Part shown: positions 58,556 through 64,000 of the stretch, in pieces
Layout of the letters: the number at the start of each line of letters is the position of its first letter
How positions within the stretch are numbered: the first letter of the stretch is position 1
DNA from: Ensifer adhaerens
Lineage (GTDB): Bacteria > Pseudomonadota > Alphaproteobacteria > Rhizobiales > Rhizobiaceae
Assembly (NCBI RefSeq): GCF_028993555.1
Contig: NZ_CP118611.1
Span: forward strand, 2,193,501 to 2,257,500
DNA length: 64,000 bases
Reading direction: 5' to 3'
The notes under the pieces: model-generated
The model's input: the letters and a program-made list of their open reading frames with translations, nothing else
Databases searched by the model: none
Told to the model about the DNA's origin: nothing
Translations under genes and position numbers: made by a program

Positions 58556-59425
58556 TCAGCCGGATGTTGCTTTTCCGGATCGCGCGGCGATCAGCGCCGC
58601 AAAACCGATGAGCCCGCCGCCGCAAAGGGTGGTGAGGGCAATGTGTTCACCAAACAGCGCGAAGCCGCCGAGAGCCACGAGCGGCAGGCGCAGGAAATCC
58701 ACCGGCGCGACAATCGTGGCGGGCGCCAGCGAAAAGGCATGAGTCATCATCCCCATGCAGGCGGTTCCGACGACGCCTTGCAGCGCCAGAAGCGTCATCT
58801 CCCTTGCCCCGGGCATGGTCCAGAACGGCAGGGCGAAGAGAAGCGCGATCGGAACGGTCAACAGAAGGTTCCAGACGACAAGCGTCGAGGTCGAGTCGCC
58901 CTTCGACATCGACTTCAGGATCAGTTGAATGGTCGACTGGAGCACAGCGCCCGTAAGCGCAAGAAGGATGGCAGCACTGAAGCCGGTTCCGGAGGGGCCG
59001 ATAATCAGCATTGCACCTGCGAAGCCAAGCGCCGCCGCGCCGATCATCGCCGGGCCGGGCTTTTCGCCCAACGCCAGCGCGGCGCCCAGCAACAGGAAGA
59101 TCGGCGACGTGAAGGCGATGGCCGTCACGTCGGCAAGCGGACCCCAGCTGAAAGCGGCGAAGAATGCGACCATGGCGAGCAATTTGAATCCGGCACGGAC
59201 CGCGTGTTGACGCAAAGGGTGGCTGGACCGGAGCACGGACGGACGCAGGACAACGAAGGGCAAAAGGATGACCGCACCGAAGAAGGCGCGGAAGAAGCCT
59301 ATGACGAAGGGATGCACGGCACCGTTCAGTGCGCGCACGATCACCGCGTCGACTGCCGCCAGGATCGCGGCACCAACCGCAAACATGACTGCCATCTTAG
59401 CCCTATGGGGGCTGGCTTCCGGCAT
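58556..59425 (-). CDS. DMT superfamily transporter (EamA), first gene of the importer operon
   Basis: Ten-helix transporter of 289 aa with two EamA repeats. Segments typical of the family are DVTAIAFTSPIFLLLGAALA and PATIVAPVDFLRLPLVALGG, then FALFGEHIALTTLCGGGLIG. ATG 59425 follows GGGAGGAGGG. It is 26 bp upstream of the binding-protein gene and probably shares its promoter in the AT-rich region at 59426-59656. Its job in the island, perhaps export of an end product or inhibitor, is unknown. Confidence 0.9.
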   Translation of the reverse strand: MPEASPHRAKMAVMFAVGAAILAAVDAVIVRALNGAVHPFVIGFFRAFFGAVILLPFVVLRPSVLRSSHPLRQHAVRAGFKLLAMVAFFAAFSWGPLADVTAIAFTSPIFLLLGAALALGEKPGPAMIGAAALGFAGAMLIIGPSGTGFSAAILLALTGAVLQSTIQLILKSMSKGDSTSTLVVWNLLLTVPIALLFALPFWTMPGAREMTLLALQGVVGTACMGMMTHAFSLAPATIVAPVDFLRLPLVALGGFALFGEHIALTTLCGGGLIGFAALIAARSGKATSG

Positions 59426-59656
59426 GAGACCCTCCTCCCGGCATCCTCTCGCCGGCTTGCTCAGACCATCCACCTTTCACTCAAGTTTGTCAAATTAATT
59501 CGTGATGTAAAATTCAACATGACTTCTACATAACAAATAATGATGTAAAATCAGTATTTTAATTGTTACATCGAAAAGACTGGCGCTATTTTGTAACTTT
59601 ATCAAACTTGACAACTTTGAAAATTTTGCGATTTTCGAAGCACACAGGAGGAGCTC
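59426..59656. promoter_or_regulatory. AT-rich divergent control region of the catabolic island
   Basis: About 230 bp, markedly AT-rich against high-GC flanks. It contains CAAGTTTG (59482-59489) and its exact complement CAAACTTG (59603-59610), both next to TTGTCAA/TTGACAA, and two direct copies of GATGTAAAAT (59504-59513 and 59542-59551). These are plausible sites for the GntR/FadR-type regulator encoded at 62990. Promoters for the EamA/ABC operon (leftward) and the Asp-box/PdxA/ADH operon (rightward) must lie here. Confidence 0.6.
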
Positions 59657-60853
59657 ATGGACCCTGAAGAAATCGCCCACGGCATGAATGGCCTGCTTCA
59701 AACCGCCTCACCCGGGCGTATGGAAGCGCTTTTGCCTTCGCCGATGATCCAGAACCATGCTGCCTTCCTGCATCTGCTTTCAGATGGCGCACTGGCCTGT
59801 GCCTGGTTCGGCGGCACGCTCGAGGGCAAGTCGGATATCTCGATCTTTGCTTCCGTCCTGCCGAAGGACGCGACACAATGGGGTCCACCGCAGCGCCTGA
59901 GTTTCGACGCCGCGCATTCGGAGCAGAACCCGGTGCTCTTCACCGCGCCCGACGGCAGGCTGTGGCTCTTCCACACCTCCCAGCCCTCTGGCAATCAGGA
60001 TGAGTGCCGGATCCGGATGGCCGAAGTCCGCCGCGATGCATCCGACCCGCTGGCGCTGACAACGACCGAGGGCCGCTATCTCGAACTCCCCCGCGGCTGT
60101 TTCATCCGCGCGCCGCTCGTGGTCCGCGGCGATGGCGCATGGCTGTTGCCGATCTTCCGCTGCGTTCAGCGCCCTGGCCAGAAGTGGAACGGAAGCCACG
60201 ATACGGCAGCCGTCGGCATCTCGCTCGACCACGGCGTGACATGGCAATTGGAAGAATTGGCTCAGTCCATTGGCTGCGTGCACATGTCGCCGGTGTCGCT
60301 CGGTGACGGCCGCCTTGCCGCCCTCTTTCGCCGACGGCAGGCCGACTGGGTCTATAGGACCGAGAGCCTCGATGAGGGCCGAACCTGGTCAACGCCGGCG
60401 GCAAGCGACGTGCCGAACAACAACTCCTCGATCGCCGCCCTGCGCCTTGCCGACGGTCGGATCGCGATGATCTGCAATCCGGTCAGCGCGGCCGACACGG
60501 CCGAGCGGCGCGCCTCGCTCTATGACGAGCTCGGCGAGGACGACAGCCGGCCCGACGCAGACCCTGCGGGCGGCTGCGTTCCGATCTGGGGCGTTCGTCG
60601 CGCACCGGTCGCACTCTGCCTTTCCGAGGATGGCGGCAAGACCTTTCCCGTCCGGCTGCTGATCGAAGACGGTCCCGGCACGTGCCTTTCCAACGACTCG
60701 ACCGACGGCCGCAACAGGGAGATGTCCTATCCCTGGCTGCTTGAAGGGCCGGACGGCGCCATGCACCTCGCCTACACCTACCACCGGCGCGCCATCAAAT
60801 ATGTTCGCCTGGCCCCTGGCTGGGACCACGCCGACCAACGGAGACCTTCATGA
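59657..60853 (+). CDS. Asp-box (BNR) repeat protein, sialidase-like beta-propeller
   Basis: Six-bladed-propeller-type protein of the BNR_2/exo-alpha-sialidase superfamily, 398 aa. Three Asp boxes (S-x-D-x-G-x-T-[WF]) are clear: residues 189-196 (SLDHGVTW), 237-244 (SLDEGRTW) and 323-330 (SEDGGKTF). An arginine-rich FIRAPLVV and a late [12 protein letters not shown] are typical of plant-associated members. It has no signal peptide, so it acts in the cytoplasm on an imported compound, unlike secreted sialidases; true sialidase activity is uncertain. AGGAGGAG precedes ATG 59657. It is the first gene of the operon with PdxA2 and ADH, overlapping the next gene by 4 bp. Confidence 0.88.
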   Translation: MDPEEIAHGMNGLLQTASPGRMEALLPSPMIQNHAAFLHLLSDGALACAWFGGTLEGKSDISIFASVLPKDATQWGPPQRLSFDAAHSEQNPVLFTAPDGRLWLFHTSQPSGNQDECRIRMAEVRRDASDPLALTTTEGRYLELPRGCFIRAPLVVRGDGAWLLPIFRCVQRPGQKWNGSHDTAAVGISLDHGVTWQLEELAQSIGCVHMSPVSLGDGRLAALFRRRQADWVYRTESLDEGRTWSTPAASDVPNNNSSIAALRLADGRIAMICNPVSAADTAERRASLYDELGEDDSRPDADPAGGCVPIWGVRRAPVALCLSEDGGKTFPVRLLIEDGPGTCLSNDSTDGRNREMSYPWLLEGPDGAMHLAYTYHRRAIKYVRLAPGWDHADQRRPS

Positions 60854-61806
60854 GCAACATCATCGGCATAACCATGGGCGACCCGTGCGGTGTCGGCCCC
60901 GAGATTTCGGTGCGCGCCCTCGCCGACATGGCGCAGCAAGAGCGCGACACCATCCGGATCTACGGCAATCTCGCCACGCTCGAAGCGGCCCGTGCGGCCC
61001 TCGGTCTCGAGATTGATCTCACGGCGCATGTCGTCGACCTGCCGATCGAAGGCGCACCGCTTCCCTGGGGACAGTTGAGCCCGGTCGCCGGCGACGCTGC
61101 CTTCCGCTTCATCGAAAAGGCGGTACGCGACGCCGAGGCCGGCGTCATCGGCTGCATCGTGACCGCGCCGATCAACAAGGAAGCCCTCAACCTTGCCGGT
61201 CATCACTATGACGGGCACACTGGGATGCTGCGCAGCCTCACGGGCTCGAAGGCAGCCTATATGCTGCTTGCCTCCGAGCGACTCAAGGTCATCCACGTTT
61301 CGACGCATGTGGCGCTGCAGGAAGCGATCCGGCGATCGACGACCGAGCGGGTTCTCGCCACCATTCGTGCCGGTGACGCCCACCTGAAACGCATCGGCTA
61401 CGCAGCACCCAAAATCGCGGTCGCCGGCATCAATCCCCATTGCGGCGAGAACGGTCTCTTCGGCACCGAGGATGACGACCAGATCGCGCCTGCCGTCAAG
61501 GCCGCGCAGGCGGAAGGCATCGATGCCTATGGCCCGATCTCTGCCGACACCGTGTTCCACCGCGCCTATTCCGGCGCCTTCGATCTCGTGGTCGCGCAGT
61601 ATCACGACCAGGGGCACATCCCGGTGAAGCTCGTCGCCTTCGACACCGCCGTGAACGTCTCGGTGGACTTGCCGATCGACCGCACCTCGGTCGATCACGG
61701 CACGGCCTTCGACATTGCCGGCAAGGGCATCGCCAACCACGGCAACATGAATTCCGCCATCGCCTATGCCCGCAAGCTCGTGGCGGGCGACGCCAAGCGA
61801 GGATGA
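60850..61806 (+). CDS. pdxA2: 4-hydroxythreonine-4-phosphate dehydrogenase family protein, PdxA2-like
   Basis: Metal-dependent NAD dehydrogenase/decarboxylase of the PdxA family, 318 aa. Signature blocks: [34 protein letters not shown] followed by [19 protein letters not shown] and [20 protein letters not shown], with the metal-binding histidines in them. Since a four-carbon acid sugar kinase gene lies 1.9 kb away, this is more likely the catabolic PdxA2 type that oxidises 4-phospho-D-threonate or 4-phospho-D-erythronate than the vitamin B6 enzyme. It overlaps the Asp-box gene by 4 bp (ATGA) and precedes the ADH gene by 4 bp. Confidence 0.9.
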   Translation: MSNIIGITMGDPCGVGPEISVRALADMAQQERDTIRIYGNLATLEAARAALGLEIDLTAHVVDLPIEGAPLPWGQLSPVAGDAAFRFIEKAVRDAEAGVIGCIVTAPINKEALNLAGHHYDGHTGMLRSLTGSKAAYMLLASERLKVIHVSTHVALQEAIRRSTTERVLATIRAGDAHLKRIGYAAPKIAVAGINPHCGENGLFGTEDDDQIAPAVKAAQAEGIDAYGPISADTVFHRAYSGAFDLVVAQYHDQGHIPVKLVAFDTAVNVSVDLPIDRTSVDHGTAFDIAGKGIANHGNMNSAIAYARKLVAGDAKRG

Positions 61807-61810
61807 CCCG

Positions 61811-62929
61811 ATGACCATCGCTCCGATTACCCTTCATCAGCCGCGGCGCCTCACCGTCGGCGCCGGAACGATCGCGGACGTCGGCGCCTGGGCGGCAGAC
61901 GCGACCTCGACCCTCGTCATCGCAACGCCGATTACCGCAGGCTTCGTCGATCGCCTGAAGCTGTCCGGCCGCGTCACGGTGTTTGACGCCATCCCGGGGG
62001 AGCCCGATGTCGATACCCTCGACGCCGCGCTCGACGCCGCGCGTCAAAGCAAGCCGGACCTCATCGTCGGCCTTGGCGGCGGGTCGGTCCTCGACGTCGC
62101 CAAGCTGGTTGCCGTGCTGTGGGACTCGGAGCAGACGCTTGCCGATGTCGCCGGACCAAACCGGGTTCTGGGCCGCAACACGCGCCTTGCCCAGATCGCC
62201 ACGACCGCCGGCACCGGCTCGGAGGCTGGTATCCGTTCGCTGATCACCGATCCGGCCAAGGGCAACAAGATCGCGGTCGAAAGCCCGCACATGATTGCGG
62301 ACTTCGCCGTTCTCGATCCGGAACTCACCTATTCGGTGCCGTCGGCGGTCACCGCGGCCACGGGCGTCGACGCCATGGCCCATTGCGTGGAAGCCTTCAC
62401 CAATCGCCGCGCCCATCCGATGATCGACGGCTTCGCCCGCATGGGCTTCAGGCTCGTCGGCAAGTATCTCGCACGCGCCGTCAAGGATGGTACCGATACC
62501 GAAGCCCGCGAAGGGATGATGCTTGCCTCCTATTACGGCGGCATCTGCCTTGGCCCGGTCAACACGGCCGCTGGCCATGCCATCGCCTATCCGCTCGGCA
62601 CGCGGCTTCGCCTGCCCCATGGCCTGGCAAACGCCATCATCTTTCCGCATGTGCTTGCCTTCAACCAGTCGGTTGCTGCGAGCAAGACCGCGGAAGTTGC
62701 CGAGGCCTTGGGTCTTGGTGAAAGGCTTTCCACGCGAGAACTTCTGGACGCTGCCCGCGGCTTCTGCCGCAATCTCGGCATCGAAATGTCGCTCGCTGCC
62801 CACGGCGCAAATGCCGACGACTTGCAGCTCTACGCTAGCGAAGCCCACGCCAACCGTCGGCTGATGGACAACAACCCGATCGACATGAGCGTGGAGGATG
62901 TGCTCGCCGTTTACCGGGCAGCCTTCTGA
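61811..62929 (+). CDS. iron-containing alcohol dehydrogenase
   Basis: Group III metal-dependent dehydrogenase, 372 aa. NAD-binding motif GLGGGSVLDVAKLVAVLW near residue 90, TTAGTGSEAGIRSLITDP, metal ligands in DFAVLDPE, VDAMAHCVEAFTNRRAHP (His) and PHGLANAIIFPHVLAFNQ (two His). The last stretch (LMDNNPIDMSVEDVLAVYRA) is typical. The start at 61811 follows a GAGGA; an upstream ATG inside pdxA was rejected. Within the operon it may reduce or oxidise a hydroxyaldehyde or hydroxy acid product such as a glycerone or lactaldehyde derivative; this is inferred. Confidence 0.92.
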   Translation: MTIAPITLHQPRRLTVGAGTIADVGAWAADATSTLVIATPITAGFVDRLKLSGRVTVFDAIPGEPDVDTLDAALDAARQSKPDLIVGLGGGSVLDVAKLVAVLWDSEQTLADVAGPNRVLGRNTRLAQIATTAGTGSEAGIRSLITDPAKGNKIAVESPHMIADFAVLDPELTYSVPSAVTAATGVDAMAHCVEAFTNRRAHPMIDGFARMGFRLVGKYLARAVKDGTDTEAREGMMLASYYGGICLGPVNTAAGHAIAYPLGTRLRLPHGLANAIIFPHVLAFNQSVAASKTAEVAEALGLGERLSTRELLDAARGFCRNLGIEMSLAAHGANADDLQLYASEAHANRRLMDNNPIDMSVEDVLAVYRAAF

Positions 62930-62949
62930 TCCATCGACCACTGCAAATC

Positions 62950-62975
62950 AAAACCCCGGCGCCTGCCGGGGTTTT
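62950..62975. terminator. bidirectional intrinsic terminator
   Basis: AAAACCCCGGC and its exact complement with a GCCT loop, in the 60-bp gap between the convergent ADH and GntR genes. The stem ends in TTTT on both strands, so it can stop both transcripts. Confidence 0.85.
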
Positions 62976-62989
62976 CGCATTTGAGGTGA

Positions 62990-63691
62990 CTACTTGGTTG
63001 CCTGGAACAGGCGCTCACGGGATCCGGCGAGATGGTCCTGCATGAGTTGTTTCGCCTTGGCGCTTTCACGCGCGGCAATGGCCTCGGCGATCGCCTCGTG
63101 CTCCGCAAAGACACGCGTCAGCCCGGCGGTCTCTCGCTTGACCGAAGCGCCGTGAAACCGCATGCCGACGGCGATGTGGTCCTTCAGCGCTTCCATCGCC
63201 GTGAAGAAATAGCTGTTCTGGGCGGCGCGCGCGATCGCGAGATGGAACTGGAAGTCCGCATCCTCCCGGTGCGATTGCCGGTTGGTGGCGTCGCGCATCA
63301 GTTCCAGTGCCTGGCGGATGGCGGCCAAGGTGGCGGCGTCGTGCCGTTCGGCCGCAGCAGCAGCCGCCGCCGGCTCGACCGTCAGACGGAACTCGTAGCA
63401 GTTCAGGAGATCAGCAACGTTTTCCAGTTGCCCGAAGCCAAGCGGCTCACGCATGCCGACGGCACGAACGAAACTACCGGCGCCACGACGCGAATAGATG
63501 AAACCCTGCTCGCGCAGCCGGCGCAGCGCTTCGCGGATGATGGGACGGGAAACCTCGAACTCGCTTGCCAGGTCGTGCTCGGTGGGCAAACGCTCATCCG
63601 GCTTGTAGGCGCCGGATTTGATCGCACGGTGCATGCGCTCAAAGACGAGATCGCCGAGGCTCTTGCGTGCTGTTCCGTTCTCCAGTCCCAT
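62990..63691 (-). CDS. GntR family transcriptional regulator, FadR subfamily
   Basis: Regulator of 233 aa. N-terminal winged HTH at about residues 8-75 (SLGDLVFERMHRAIKSGAYK, LPTEHDLASEFEVSRPIIRE, ALRRLREQGFIYSRRGAGSF) and the all-helical FCD ligand domain (YEFRLTVEPAAAAAAAERHD, FQFHLAIARAAQNSYFFTAM, EHEAIAEAIAARESAKAKQL). FCD regulators typically bind sugar acids or other small organic acids, with metal ligands Asp/His as in DADFQFHLAIA. It lies 3 bp after the kinase gene on the same strand and is the likely controller of the island through the repeats in 59426-59656. Confidence 0.92.
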   Translation of the reverse strand: MGLENGTARKSLGDLVFERMHRAIKSGAYKPDERLPTEHDLASEFEVSRPIIREALRRLREQGFIYSRRGAGSFVRAVGMREPLGFGQLENVADLLNCYEFRLTVEPAAAAAAAERHDAATLAAIRQALELMRDATNRQSHREDADFQFHLAIARAAQNSYFFTAMEALKDHIAVGMRFHGASVKRETAGLTRVFAEHEAIAEAIAARESAKAKQLMQDHLAGSRERLFQATK

Positions 63692-63694
63692 CCG

Positions 63695-64000
63695 TCATCC
63701 CATCTTGCGGAGGACAGCCTCCGCGATTTCCTTAAGCGTGCCCGGCGCGCCGAATCCGCCGGACTTCGCGATGATGCAACGTCCATCGACCTCAGCCAAG
63801 CCCAGGCCCGGCAAGCATTCGCCAAGCAGCCGAAAACGCCGAATGGCCATTCTCTTCAAGACCGCCTCTGCGGTTGCTCCACCGGACAGAAGCAGTGTTC
63901 CTGCCGCTTCGACAAGGCTCGGACAAACGCCGTCGGCAAGCGCCTCGGAAACCGCCTCCGGCGTCACCTCTCCTTCGCCCGGCACCGCCTGAACGAGGGT
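63695..64000 (-). CDS. four-carbon acid sugar kinase, OtnK/DtnK-like (C-terminal part; runs off the window)
   Basis: C-terminal 101 codons of a DUF1537-family kinase. The visible blocks match its nucleotide-binding domain: LLLSGGATAEAVLKRMAIRR, FRLLGECLPGLGLAEVDGR and IIAKSGGFGAPGTLKEIAEA with the KSGGFG motif that contacts ATP. Known members phosphorylate D-threonate, D-erythronate or related four-carbon acids, giving the substrate for PdxA2-like enzymes, which fits the gene at 60850. It is followed by the GntR gene with a 3-bp gap. The N-terminal substrate domain is outside the window, so substrate type cannot be judged. Confidence 0.85.
   Translation of the reverse strand, partial: TLVQAVPGEGEVTPEAVSEALADGVCPSLVEAAGTLLLSGGATAEAVLKRMAIRRFRLLGECLPGLGLAEVDGRCIIAKSGGFGAPGTLKEIAEAVLRKMG

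Noticed and set aside
1..64000. tRNA genes, insertion sequences, phage genes
   Set aside because: Read for cloverleaf patterns, transposase motifs and terminal repeats on both strands; none was convincing.

Overview
The window looks like chromosomal DNA of an alphaproteobacterium of the Rhizobiaceae, most likely Sinorhizobium/Ensifer. The reasons are the high GC content, the density of ABC transporters and Lrp/AsnC, TetR and GntR regulators, three class III nucleotide cyclases (two with the cyclase-TolB-TPR layout common in rhizobia), a PrsDE-like type I secretion system, a rhizobial-type dispersed inverted repeat, and an array of hairpins carrying CCUCCUCCC loops (CcsR/cuckoo type). No tRNA, rRNA, transposase, integrase or CRISPR array was seen. 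Assignment rests on protein and motif recognition only; no database was consulted.

Layout. 1-1.4 kb: end of a polyamine-type ABC transporter (PotB- and PotA-like). 1.8-3.5 kb: exported amidohydrolase. 3.8-6.2 kb: ECF sigma factor followed by an exported DUF4142 protein and a small cupredoxin, with a divergent unknown gene. 6.3-9.7 kb: LLM flavin oxidoreductase, cyclase-TPR protein, small exported repeat protein. 9.9-13.9 kb: four-gene sulfonate-type ABC transporter plus LLM monooxygenase operon. 14.4-16.5 kb: dicarboxylate/amino acid symporter and an SRPBCC protein. 16.7-22.0 kb: TetR regulator divergent from an RND efflux pump with a clear multi-half-site operator. 22.0-23.5 kb and 30.7-33.4 kb: two Lrp/AsnC genes, each divergent from an EamA exporter; the second exporter is followed by an aromatic aminotransferase. 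23.6-27.3 kb: SRPBCC protein, third cyclase, AraC regulator and SDR. 27.4-30.7 kb: TetR-thiolase-FabF operon with tandem operators. 33.4-39.4 kb: methyltransferase-like membrane protein, OsmC, VOC, second cyclase-TPR, aldo/keto reductase, a tail-anchored protein, the sRNA array and an exported lectin-like protein.

39.5-47.3 kb is the most unusual block. A four-gene minus-strand operon encodes a Gln/Asn/Gly low-complexity protein (about 584 aa), a 680-aa protein with repeated QQTN...DND motifs, a type I secretion ABC protein with a long disordered N-terminal extension, and an HlyD-type adaptor. Neither of the first two proteins has a Sec signal or any cysteine, so they are candidate type I secretion substrates of unknown function.

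47.8-52.5 kb: unknown 160-aa protein, DUF817 membrane protein and AsmA-like protein. 52.6-64 kb: a catabolic island. A DapA-family aldolase/lyase, a peptide/nickel-family ABC importer and an EamA transporter run one way. A cytoplasmic Asp-box (BNR) protein, a PdxA2-like dehydrogenase and an iron alcohol dehydrogenase run the other way from an AT-rich control region. A GntR regulator and the C-terminus of a four-carbon acid sugar kinase (OtnK/DtnK-like) close the window. Together these suggest uptake and breakdown of an acidic sugar derivative whose identity cannot be read from sequence.
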